From Acanthopleura granulata (taxonomy: Eukaryota; Mollusca; Polyplacophora; Chitonida; Chitonidae): a stretch of 64,000 nucleotides of DNA. The position numbers and the translations under genes were made by a program. The notes below the pieces were generated by a model that did not search any database, had not been told where the DNA came from, and saw only the letters and a list, made by a program, of their open reading frames with translations. Below are positions 62,301 through 64,000 of the stretch, one piece after another. Each line of letters opens with the position of its first letter. Within the stretch, counting starts at the first letter, position 1. The stretch lies in NCBI GenBank assembly GCA_016165875.1, contig JABBOT010000080.1:747667-811666 (forward strand), in the 5' to 3' direction.

Positions 62301-63752
62301 TCTGACTGTAGATGACAGAGTAATAATGTAATGGTATCTGACTGTAGATGACAGGTGGGGAATAAATGAAATGCTATCTGACTAGATGACAGCTCGGGAA
62401 TTAATGTAATGGTATCTGACTGTACATGTCAGCTGGAGAATTAATGTAATGCTATCTGACTGTAGATAACAGCTGGGGAATTAATGTAATGGTATCTGAC
62501 TGTAGATGAGAGCTTGGGAATTAATGTAATGCTATCTGATTGCATTTACTGATGCATGTGTTTGGTGTTAACAGGGTAGTGGACAGCTCACTGAAGGACA
62601 TGATTGTTGTGGAGATAGCTGACCCATCTGGCTTCCCTGTGGACACGACCAGCATTGAGCAGGGCCGCAACATTCGCCGGGTTGAGAAAGATGGAAAGAT
62701 GACTTCAATCTATTACGGAGATGTGAGTCCACTTGATCAGACATCTGGATTGGGATAAAGTTGCTTTTGTGTATTTTCATATCTGGCACCTGCTATACCT
62801 TCATGGTCACTGTTAAATAGAGGTGACCTTTGTGTTTCAATCATGAAATTGGTTATCAAGTCAAGTCCCCAAAATGCCAGATCATTATTTCAGATTTCAG
62901 ATTATGTTTTTGGAGTAATGTGTAGTTAACCAGTTTGTCGTTGGGGGAGGGGGAGGGGAGGGGCATCGGGGTGGGGATAGGTGAAGGGATTATGTTTAAT
63001 GGCAAAAAGAAAGTTGACCAAAACATATGATTGCATTCACGTAAAGGCTAATTGCAGACTTAAGTATTGGTGCATAAATAATCCACAGGTGTAAATAACC
63101 TGCGATGTTTATTTCCCCCAATAACTGTTTGTTTTATTCCACCTTCACTGGAGTCTATTTAATTACTTTTGTATACTTTTTCACAACTCTGTAATGTTAT
63201 TCAGGGGAGGTAACACATCCTACAGTGCCTTTTGAGCCACACGGGCAGGTTGCAAAAATTACAACAAAATTGTTGCAAATATTGTTTTTTGTTGTGTGTT
63301 GGTGGGGGTGGGGAGGAATCCTGTCCAGTAAATCATGGTTCTGAACAACCTGCCACAGATTTGCTTGCAGCCCTTGAATTTAAAAGTTCAAGAACTACTT
63401 TTAAAGTATCTGTGTCACTTAACCAGATGACTCACTTGTTTATCTCACTTATGTGGATGTCTCACTTGTCTGGGCATGTCACTTGTTTATCTCACTTATG
63501 TGGATGTCTCACTTGTCTGGGCATGTCACTTGTCTGTCTCACTTATGTGGATGTCTTACTTGTCTGTTTCACTTATATGGATGTCTCACTTATCTGTTTC
63601 ACTTATCAGGATGTCTGGCTTGTATGTCTCTGTGTTGTTACTATTGCAGCTGCCAGCAGGTCAGGAGGAATGCACAAGGATGATGGCTTACAAGCAGAAT
63701 GATGTGGCCAATGTACATGCGCCTGTGGCCAGAGCCTTTGGATATTACTCAG
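23315..63752 (+). CDS. TEP: Thioester-containing protein (A2M/CD109/C3 superfamily), multi-exon gene, partial at both ends
   Basis: Twenty-six coding exons (a-e, alternative exons V1-V5, f-u) were placed by splice signals, phase continuity and family motifs. In order they encode the macroglobulin region before the bait, a swappable bait region, MG7, the first CUB half, a thioester domain with GCGEQ, the second CUB half and the start of the receptor-binding domain, about 940 residues per isoform. Family members are secreted or membrane-linked proteins of roughly 1,400-1,500 residues that trap proteases or attach covalently to microbes after bait cleavage. About 450 N-terminal residues (MG1-MG4) and the C-terminal end are missing from what I can place; the latter lies past the right edge. 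A probable catalytic His is present, as in C3 and CD109. The arrangement resembles fly TepII and scallop TEP, where alternative bait exons are known. The family call is very secure; whether it is secreted or GPI-anchored cannot be told. Confidence 0.95.
23399..23470 (-). mobile_element. SINE family A, 3' fragment
   Basis: It contains GCTGTACTCAAGAATATTTC, the 3' part of family A in inverse orientation, directly after exon a. Confidence 0.55.
23765..24036 (+). mobile_element. SINE family A, full-length diverged copy
   Basis: The head GGGGGCATCCGTGGCTAAGG resembles an RNA polymerase III A box; the body has GGGAAGGTCTGCCAGCAACC; the tail is (AAATA)n-like. It lies in the intron between exons a and b. 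Confidence 0.85.
24175..24232. repeat. 29-bp direct duplication
   Basis: Two adjacent copies of AGGTTCTCAGTGGTGCGATG plus CTTGCAGAC, differing at one base. Confidence 0.9.
24233..26116. other. Intron a-b, no further feature
   Basis: AT-rich intron. A short (TA)n tract lies near 24570. No additional exon was needed for frame continuity. Confidence 0.6.
26117..26311 (+). CDS. TEP: TEP exon b (MG5)
   Basis: Acceptor tttcag, donor gtgaga, 195 bp, 65 codons, phase 0/0. It contains [10 protein letters not shown] followed by [16 protein letters not shown], the family pattern of a strand, 'x-G', then 'P-x-A-x-I-x-V-Y-Y' and an acidic strand. Only 180 bp of intron separates it from exon c. Confidence 0.92.
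26492..26641 (+). CDS. TEP: TEP exon c (MG5 end / MG6 start)
   Basis: Acceptor ttgtag, donor gtaagt, 150 bp, 50 codons, phase 0/0. It carries [18 protein letters not shown], the 'A-V-D-x-S-V-x-L-L' signature that precedes the bait region in A2M, CD109 and C3. The last ~20 bases and the donor are reiterated downstream in a 50-bp minisatellite. Confidence 0.95.
26622..27600 (+). repeat. 50-bp minisatellite built from the exon c end and its 5' splice site
   Basis: The unit is about GACATCACTGTGGATCGG, then GTGAGTTGTCATCGCTCATG and AGACAGATCAGT. The first unit is the real exon end; a second donor-like GTGAGT is at 26692 and a degraded one at 26742, exactly 50 bp apart. Units continue to 27062, are interrupted by a SINE (27069-27415) and resume to 27600, increasingly diverged. 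Confidence 0.92.
27069..27415 (+). mobile_element. SINE family B, full-length copy inside the 50-bp array
   Basis: The head CCTCAGTGGTCCAGTGGTTA is tRNA-like with an A-box match, a degraded B box follows, and the body has GGAAACAGGACTGG and GTGACTGGATGGGGAGTCA. It ends AAGTACGATGTAAAACCCC. Array units flank both sides. Confidence 0.85.
27601..28364. other. Intron c-d with a diverged copy of the 22.6-kb repeat
   Basis: At 27760-28060 phrases such as ACTTATACCACACC and GGCATGATTAAGAAACC recall the ~130-bp repeat at 22550-23170. Nothing else was supported. Confidence 0.5.
28365..28499 (+). CDS. TEP: TEP exon d (linker before bait, dibasic site)
   Basis: Acceptor ttaccag, donor gtgagt, 135 bp, 45 codons, phase 0/0. 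It begins [10 protein letters not shown], the usual helix after MG6 strand 1, then has a Cys pair (PSCCGP) and [15 protein letters not shown] fits the proprotein-convertase consensus R-x-K/R-R. Molluscan TEPs tend to have a basic, Trp-rich stretch here; whether it is cleaved is unknown. Confidence 0.93.
28965..30740 (-). mobile_element. Decayed non-LTR retrotransposon (LINE), 5'-truncated
   Basis: Minus-strand pieces in shifting frames encode reverse-transcriptase hallmarks: [18 protein letters not shown] and FADD (about 30540-30710), then a [13 protein letters not shown] block (30366-30548) and a C-terminal [14 protein letters not shown] block (29973-30284). The 3' end reads AATAAAGATATTATTATTAT, a typical LINE tail. 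Frameshifts and stops make it non-functional. A SINE (29427-29565) sits in its 3' region. It lies in the d-e intron. Confidence 0.88.
29427..29565 (+). mobile_element. SINE family A, 5'-truncated copy nested in LINE
   Basis: ACATGGGAAGGTTTGCCAGC starts the recognisable part; it ends CAATCAAATAAATAAAT. It is inserted in the LINE 3' region. Confidence 0.85.
30741..32213. other. Intron d-e, no further feature
   Basis: AT-rich DNA, nothing supported. Confidence 0.5.
32214..32351 (-). mobile_element. SINE family A, partial copy
   Basis: It contains CAGCGGCCAGCATTATGGTG and GGGGGAAACCCACGACCATC; the head is missing. Confidence 0.85.
33240..33350 (-). pseudogene. Reverse-transcriptase fragment
   Basis: On the minus strand it encodes [20 protein letters not shown], the classic palm-domain motif of non-LTR reverse transcriptases. 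About 110 bp only; a relic separate from the LINE at 28965-30740. Confidence 0.85.
33440..33560 (+). mobile_element. MITE-like family M1, fragment
   Basis: ATCATCCTACCTTCCAAACA and CTCAAAACACCTTTCTACA match the interior of the 11318 and 45471 copies. Confidence 0.65.
33771..33828 (+). CDS. TEP: TEP exon e (last constant exon before the bait cluster)
   Basis: Acceptor ttgttttcag, donor gtaagt, 58 bp, phase 0 in and 1 out. It encodes [19 protein letters not shown] plus one base. The 'G-L-x-x-x-T-D-A' element matches the CD109/TEP segment just before the bait. The phase-1 end fits all five downstream alternative exons. Confidence 0.92.
34110..34760. repeat. Imperfect ~190-bp tandem repeat
   Basis: Repeated phrases CTCCTACAGTTTTTG, TTCAATGAAACTTGGTTCAA and CATCAAGATACATAATT followed by TTTCNATGATCGGTTGTC occur about three times, decaying rightwards. 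Single units recur at 38480-38720 and 51315-51500. Confidence 0.7.
34866..35133 (+). mobile_element. SINE family A, full-length with target duplication
   Basis: The head GGGGCCTCTGTGGCTCAGGC then GGTTAGCGCG gives a good A box. The end is CCAATTAAATAAATAAATAA. It is flanked by a perfect 11-bp duplication TTTATTTAGCT at 34855-34865 and 35134-35144. Best reference copy in the window. Confidence 0.93.
35253..35288 (+). mobile_element. SINE family A, isolated tRNA-like head
   Basis: GGGGCCTCCGTGGCAGAGGG then GGTTAGCGCGCTAG matches only the first ~35 bp of family A; the rest is unrelated. An unusual 5' fragment rather than the usual 3' fragment. Confidence 0.7.
35796..35952 (+). CDS. TEP: TEP alternative bait exon V1
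   Basis: Acceptor gtctgcag, donor gtaaac (non-consensus). 157 bp, phase 1 in, 2 out. The variable part has [13 protein letters not shown] and an acidic/Ser stretch; the conserved tail is [18 protein letters not shown]. It is the most divergent tail of the five (Ser after VR, Thr in PETW, Gln instead of Gly at the junction). Exon f completes the last codon. Confidence 0.9.
35953..37115. other. Intron between V1 and V2
   Basis: 1,163 bp, AT-rich. No further copy of the VR-x-FFPE block was seen. Confidence 0.6.
37116..37257 (+). CDS. TEP: TEP alternative bait exon V2
   Basis: Acceptor catttcag, donor gtagag (non-consensus). 142 bp, phase 1/2. The variable part reads [18 protein letters not shown]; the conserved tail is [20 protein letters not shown]. 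Arg-Lys in the middle is a plausible trypsin-like cleavage point. Confidence 0.93.
39048..39180 (-). mobile_element. SINE family A, old partial copy
   Basis: AGTCAAGAATATTTTACC and GGGAGAAAACAGGGCAGAGC are recognisable but very diverged. Confidence 0.65.
39920..40170 (-). mobile_element. SINE family A, near full-length with target duplication
   Basis: The copy runs from TATTTGATTGGTATTTTACA to the inverted head CAGCCACTTAGGCCCC. It is flanked by CTCAGCTT at 39912-39919 and 40171-40178. Confidence 0.9.
40533..40680 (+). CDS. TEP: TEP alternative bait exon V3
   Basis: Acceptor attctgtag, donor gtacaa (non-consensus). 148 bp, phase 1/2. The variable part is Gly/Pro/Arg-rich ([15 protein letters not shown]); the tail is [20 protein letters not shown]. 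It lies only 158 bp upstream of V4. Confidence 0.93.
40681..40838. other. Short intron between V3 and V4
   Basis: Only 158 bp, against 838-3,275 bp for the other intra-cluster introns. It carries the T-rich acceptor tract of V4. Confidence 0.8.
40839..40971 (+). CDS. TEP: TEP alternative bait exon V4
   Basis: Acceptor ttcttgtag after a T-rich tract, donor gtataa (non-consensus). 133 bp, the shortest of the set, phase 1/2. The variable part is [17 protein letters not shown], similar in style to V3; the tail is [20 protein letters not shown] with His for Tyr and Thr for Lys. V3 and V4 may be the youngest duplicates. Confidence 0.93.
40972..41809. other. Intron between V4 and V5
   Basis: 838 bp, no repeat or extra exon recognised. 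Confidence 0.6.
41810..41957 (+). CDS. TEP: TEP alternative bait exon V5
   Basis: Acceptor gtttgacag, donor gtatat (non-consensus). 148 bp, phase 1/2. The variable part is acidic and aliphatic ([20 protein letters not shown]) with a single Arg near the start; the tail is [19 protein letters not shown]. Its composition predicts a different protease preference from the Arg-rich V3 and V4. Confidence 0.93.
41958..44942. other. Intron V5 to f
   Basis: 2,985 bp, AT-rich. A 122-codon hydrophobic open frame at 42872-43240 is a T-rich artefact (see rejected items). No sixth bait exon was found. Confidence 0.6.
44943..45060 (+). CDS. TEP: TEP exon f (after bait, MG6/MG7)
   Basis: Acceptor cactgtag, donor gtaagt, 118 bp, phase 2 in, 0 out. 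It encodes [20 protein letters not shown] and ends [11 protein letters not shown], the family block right after the bait tail ('F-x-V-x-V-P-D-x-I-T-x-W-x-A', then 'G-L-G-I'). The single first base completes the last codon of whichever V exon is used. Confidence 0.96.
45471..45687 (+). mobile_element. MITE-like family M1, near-intact copy
   Basis: The left end GTAAATGACCTAAAATTTCG and the right end CAAAATTTTAGATCTTTTAG plus GGTA form an imperfect terminal inverted repeat of about 25 bp. The interior matches the 11318 copy. Confidence 0.8.
45848..45961 (+). CDS. TEP: TEP exon g (MG7)
   Basis: Acceptor ttgttcag, donor gtaaat, 114 bp, 38 codons, phase 0/0. It contains [20 protein letters not shown] and FNYLGR, matching the family block 'x-x-F-Q-P-F-F-x-x-x-x-x-P-Y-S-x-x-R-G-E' and 'V-F-N-Y-L'. 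Confidence 0.96.
46190..46550 (+). mobile_element. SINE family B, full-length copy
   Basis: A GGGATCACACCCGGGTCG head region, then AACAGCACTTGTTTCTGCCT, GTGACTGGGTGGGGTGTCAT and GCCACAAGAAGACACAG. It lies in intron g-h. Confidence 0.82.
46551..47301. other. Rest of intron g-h
   Basis: AT-rich, with A-rich runs at 46910-46935. Nothing supported. Confidence 0.5.
47302..47397 (+). CDS. TEP: TEP exon h (MG7), GC donor
   Basis: Acceptor acatacag, 96 bp, 32 codons, phase 0/0, encoding [13 protein letters not shown] through FTRIIQ. The only donor that fits is gcgagt after CCAG, a GC-AG intron. The phase joins cleanly to exon i. I saw no GT donor nearby that keeps the frame. Confidence 0.88.
47825..48554. 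repeat. 25-bp minisatellite ending at the exon i acceptor
   Basis: The unit is about GAACAATGGTCGAGCTCCTG plus TGATT, 25 bp, about 29 copies, several with GAGCAGTGG or CAACAATGG. It stops about 15 bp before exon i. Since 25 is not a multiple of 3, it reads open for up to 252 codons on the minus strand; no gene is implied. Confidence 0.97.
48570..48698 (+). CDS. TEP: TEP exon i (MG7 end)
   Basis: Acceptor gataacag, donor gtaagc, 129 bp, 43 codons, phase 0/0. It encodes [20 protein letters not shown] and the 'G-x-x-x-L-x-L-x-A' strand typical of MG7. Its acceptor sits about 15 bp after a 25-bp minisatellite and has a poor pyrimidine tract. Confidence 0.93.
48862..48972 (-). mobile_element. MITE-like family M1, inverted fragment
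   Basis: GTTTGGAAAGTAGGATGATA then TATTTGTCTCCAAAA match the 18240 copy. It lies in intron i-j. Confidence 0.65.
49082..49226 (+). CDS. TEP: TEP exon j (first CUB half)
   Basis: Acceptor tcttctgacag, donor gtaagc, 145 bp, phase 0 in, 1 out. It starts [17 protein letters not shown] and ends [10 protein letters not shown]. This matches the CUB segment between MG7 and the thioester domain. Confidence 0.95.
49536..49780 (-). mobile_element. SINE family A, full-length diverged copy
   Basis: CAGCGGCCAGCATTATGCTG at the 3' side and TTGGCCACGGAGGCCCCC, the inverted head, at the right end. It ends about 70 bp before the acceptor of exon k. Confidence 0.9.
49848..50024 (+). CDS. TEP: TEP exon k (thioester motif)
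   Basis: Acceptor tgttgtag, donor gtaagt, 177 bp, phase 1 in and out. It encodes [25 protein letters not shown] is at 49904-49918, where Cys and Gln form the internal beta-Cys-gamma-Glu thioester used for covalent capture. The motif is intact. The exon ends in the first TED helices (DTTRFMESG). Confidence 0.98.
50025..50755. other. Intron k-l with a loose ~50-bp repetition at 50380-50540
   Basis: TATAGTGTTTTGTGTTGAAT-like phrases with TGGTGTTTGCA recur three to four times between 50400 and 50540. Otherwise featureless. Confidence 0.6.
50756..50837 (+). CDS. TEP: TEP exon l (thioester domain)
   Basis: Acceptor tctaaag, donor gtaggt, 82 bp, phase 1/2. It encodes [20 protein letters not shown] and EEGSTW (Trp split with exon m), the conserved TED block 'G-Y-Q-R-E-L-x-Y-x-x-x-D/E-G-S-F-S-A-F-G'. 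Confidence 0.96.
50838..53054. other. Intron l-m with repeat fragments
   Basis: It includes a family A SINE fragment on the minus strand at 51190-51258 (CGGCGGCCAGCATTATGGCA) and one unit of the 34.1-kb repeat at 51315-51500. Nothing else supported. Confidence 0.55.
53055..53217 (+). CDS. TEP: TEP exon m (thioester domain, probable catalytic His)
   Basis: Acceptor tgctgtcag, donor gtactc, 163 bp, phase 2/0. It encodes [20 protein letters not shown] and ends [12 protein letters not shown]. The His (codon 53203-53205) aligns by context with the 'V-I-H-x-E' His of CD109/C3 that steers the thioester toward hydroxyl targets. Confidence 0.95.
53690..53764 (+). CDS. TEP: TEP exon n (thioester domain)
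   Basis: Acceptor gtgatgcag, donor gtgagt, 75 bp, 25 codons, phase 0/0. It encodes [20 protein letters not shown] then LNQSV. 'G-G-x-x-x-x-x-x-L-T-A-Y-V' is conserved in the family. The last ~17 bases and the donor are repeated about 25 times downstream. Confidence 0.95.
53747..54835 (+). repeat. 42-bp minisatellite made of the exon n end plus its 5' splice site
   Basis: The unit is about TTTGAACCAATCCGTGGTGA then GTATACATGTGTCACCTCTG and GG, 42 bp, about 25 copies. The first copy is exon n's own last ~17 bases with the true donor at 53765. The next donor-like site is at 53807 (gtgaat), exactly 42 bp on, and many later units keep CCGTG-GTGAGT. The 42-bp length gives open frames on both strands. 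Confidence 0.96.
54836..55317. other. Rest of intron n-o
   Basis: A GGACGAAATTTTAGGTCATT fragment of MITE family M1 lies at 55259-55280. Nothing else seen. Confidence 0.5.
55318..55489 (+). CDS. TEP: TEP exon o (thioester domain), tandem acceptor
   Basis: Two in-frame acceptors six bases apart (tag before 55318, cag before 55324) would give a Pro-Gln difference; I chose the first AG. Donor gtaaat, phase 0 in, 1 out. It encodes [20 protein letters not shown] then [18 protein letters not shown], the 'x-D-x-Y-x-L-A-I-x-x-Y-A-L' TED helix. Confidence 0.94.
55660..56279. repeat. 43/45-bp minisatellite in intron o-p
   Basis: The unit is about TGATCAGTATGGGATCATGT then GACATGACCTGCTGTTAGTA and CCC, 43 bp, or 45 bp with AGAG, about 14 copies. 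Each unit has the near-palindrome TCATGTGACATGA. Several right-hand units have ATCACGTGAC, an E-box palindrome. Confidence 0.96.
56280..56871. other. Rest of intron o-p
   Basis: No feature recognised. Confidence 0.5.
56872..57071 (+). CDS. TEP: TEP exon p (thioester domain)
   Basis: Acceptor gttccttcag, donor gtaaga, 200 bp, phase 1/0. It encodes [20 protein letters not shown], then [13 protein letters not shown] and [15 protein letters not shown]; the last leads into DT of exon q, the family 'G-G-F-x-S-T-Q-D-T' element. The C-x-x-C pair is an insertion-like loop seen variably in invertebrate TEPs. Confidence 0.96.
57072..58200. other. Intron p-q with a SINE A remnant
   Basis: At 57860-57930 a short head-like GTCCTTGATGGCTCAAACCA is joined to an ATAAAACTCCAATCAAATAA tail, an internally deleted family A copy. 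A (TG)n tract lies at 58008-58022. Confidence 0.5.
58201..58356 (+). CDS. TEP: TEP exon q (thioester domain end / second CUB half)
   Basis: Acceptor tgtatgacag, donor gtatgt, 156 bp, 52 codons, phase 0/0. It starts [20 protein letters not shown], the closing TED helix, then enters the CUB strand pattern ([24 protein letters not shown]). Confidence 0.95.
58357..59084. other. Intron q-r
   Basis: No feature recognised. Confidence 0.5.
59085..59159 (+). CDS. TEP: TEP exon r (second CUB half)
   Basis: Acceptor cttttacag, donor gtatgt, 75 bp, 25 codons, phase 0/0. It encodes [20 protein letters not shown], a family strand pattern ('V-x-v-x-a-x-G-x-G-x-a/l-v'). Confidence 0.92.
59160..59693. other. 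Intron r-s
   Basis: No feature recognised. Confidence 0.5.
59694..59803 (+). CDS. TEP: TEP exon s (CUB end / receptor-binding domain start)
   Basis: Acceptor acattcacag, donor gtaagt, 110 bp, phase 0 in, 2 out. It encodes [20 protein letters not shown] and VMEFTSCVQ (last codon shared with exon t). The exon end and donor are copied twice just downstream. Confidence 0.93.
59775..59906 (+). repeat. Short triplication of the exon s end with 5' splice sites
   Basis: GGAGTTCACCAGCTGTGTAC with donor gtaagt at 59804 is followed by GGAGTTCACTACCTGTGTAA with gtaagt at 59845, then GGAGTTCACCAGCGTTGAAC and, after CTATGTACA, gtaagt at 59901. All three donors keep GTAAGT. Confidence 0.9.
59930..59990 (-). 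mobile_element. SINE family A, 3' fragment
   Basis: GGTGTTTTATGCTATTGTAC then GGCTGCCAGCATTATGATGG. It abuts the start of the 40-bp array. Confidence 0.6.
60000..60795. repeat. 40-bp minisatellite
   Basis: The unit is about TAATGATGTAATGGTATCTG then ACGGTAGCTGCCAGCTGGTG, exactly 40 bp over 60241-60600, about 19 copies, decaying at both ends. It is related to the 36-bp array at 62101. Confidence 0.96.
60955..61865. mobile_element. DNA-transposon-like element with ~50-bp TIRs, 911 bp
   Basis: The left end TACTGGCTCTTTTGTT, then CGCGAGTCTTT and GTATCGCCAGTTT (to 61005), is matched inverted at 61815-61865 (AAACTGGGCGATAC, AAAGACTCGCG, AACAAAAGAGCCAGTA). TA lies at both outer edges, so a TA target duplication is possible. 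No transposase frame was recognised. Confidence 0.82.
61866..62548. repeat. 36-bp minisatellite, right half of a split array
   Basis: The unit is about AGTAATAATGTAATGGTATC then TGACTGTAGATGACAG, 36 bp, changing after 62350 to a variant with AGCTGGGGAATTAATG. It shares TAATGTAATGGTATCTGACT with the 40-bp array at 60000. It ends about 25 bp before the exon t acceptor. Confidence 0.93.
61938..62100 (-). mobile_element. SINE family A inserted in the 36-bp array, with target duplication
   Basis: GGCGGCGGCCAGCATTATGG is well preserved, and the right end is GGGCCACAAAGGCCCCCA. TAGATGATA flanks both sides (61929-61937 and 62101-62109). An internal deletion removes much of the middle. Confidence 0.9.
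62575..62722 (+). CDS. TEP: TEP exon t (receptor-binding domain)
   Basis: Acceptor gtgttaacag, donor gtgagt, 148 bp, phase 2/0. It encodes [20 protein letters not shown] and ends KMTSIYYGD. This matches the A2M receptor-binding fold ('M-x-x-x-x-I-x-x-x-S-G-f', a helix, then 'v-E-k-d-g-x-k-v-x-i-Y-x-d'). Confidence 0.95.
62723..63424. other. Intron t-u, left part
   Basis: It contains a G-rich stretch at 62944-62985 (GGGGGAGGGGGAGGGGAGGG) and nothing else recognised. Confidence 0.55.
63425..63612. repeat. 47-bp minisatellite next to the exon u acceptor
   Basis: The unit is about CTCACTTATGTGGATGTCTC then ACTTGTCTGGGCATGTCACT and TGTTTAT; two copies are exactly 47 bp apart (63444, 63491), then shorter variants. 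It is pyrimidine-rich and stops about 40 bp before exon u. Confidence 0.9.
63650..63752 (+). CDS. TEP: TEP exon u (receptor-binding domain), last exon in window
   Basis: Acceptor actattgcag, donor gtataa, 103 bp, phase 0 in, 1 out. It encodes [20 protein letters not shown] then VARAFGYYS, the conserved end strands of the receptor-binding domain ('C-x-x-x-x-a-x-x-x-x-V-A-n-v-x-p-a-x-v-x-v-Y-D-Y-Y'). The reading frame needs at least one more exon to the right. Confidence 0.94.
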
Positions 63753-64000
63753 GTATAAAAGGGGATTAAAAGCTGTAGGATCACGGAGAAAAAAACCAAG
63801 CGAGTCAATCCCATGCACCAGGGTTAATTAGGCTGCACTACTCCTTCTGCGGCACACCCAGTTATTATCCTCTACAAGTTAAAATTAAAACCGTTGGGTT
63901 TATGGATCAAAAACCACTAACTGAAGAGCCTATTGCAGAACATTATGGGTCTGACATAGGCATTATCGGCTTTTTAGTGCTTTGGTGAATTTGGTAAACT
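63753..64000. other. Intron after exon u, cut by window edge
   Basis: No exon seen before the edge. Confidence 0.5.

Overview
The window is 64 kb of AT-rich animal nuclear DNA with short exons, canonical GT/AG introns, many minisatellites, tRNA-derived SINEs, MITE-like elements and a decayed LINE. There is no prokaryotic organisation. The repeat style and the single recognisable gene suggest a lophotrochozoan, most likely a mollusc and probably a bivalve. That assignment is an inference from repeat and gene style, not from a database match.

One gene was recognised, on the + strand from 23315 to beyond 63752. It is a thioester-containing protein of the alpha-2-macroglobulin / CD109 / complement C3 superfamily (invertebrate TEP). 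I could place 26 coding exons with compatible phases, encoding about 940 residues per isoform. They run from the macroglobulin domains before the bait region, through the bait region, MG7, first CUB half, thioester domain (GCGEQ at 49904-49918; probable catalytic His codon at 53203-53205) and second CUB half into the receptor-binding domain. The N-terminal MG1-MG4 exons were not recognised in the first 23 kb, and the last exon(s) lie beyond the right edge.

The most interesting part is 35796-41957. Five tandem exons encode alternative versions of the bait region. All have the same phase (1 in, 2 out) and lengths of 1 mod 3, and all end in a conserved VR-x-FFPE-[ST]-W block. Frame arithmetic forbids skipping the cluster or including two or three of them, so this looks like mutually exclusive splicing that swaps the protease-sensitive bait. 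All five have non-consensus 5' splice sites.

A second theme is that minisatellites grow at exon borders of this gene. Behind three exons (donors at 26642, 53765 and 59804) the exon end plus its 5' splice site is itself copied, giving decoy donors. Three other arrays (47.84-48.55, 62.1-62.55 and 63.43-63.61 kb) end next to 3' splice sites.

Layout: 1-23314 has no recognised exon, but holds a 19/23-bp array (5183-6812), a 39-bp array (7984-8625), MITE-like elements (11318-11514, 18240-18446), a TIR element with an ORF remnant (21294-22127) and SINE pieces. 23315-33828 holds the pre-bait exons and a decayed LINE (28965-30740). 33829-44942 holds the alternative-exon cluster. 44943-63752 holds the MG7-to-receptor-binding exons among minisatellites, SINEs and a 0.9-kb TIR element (60955-61865).
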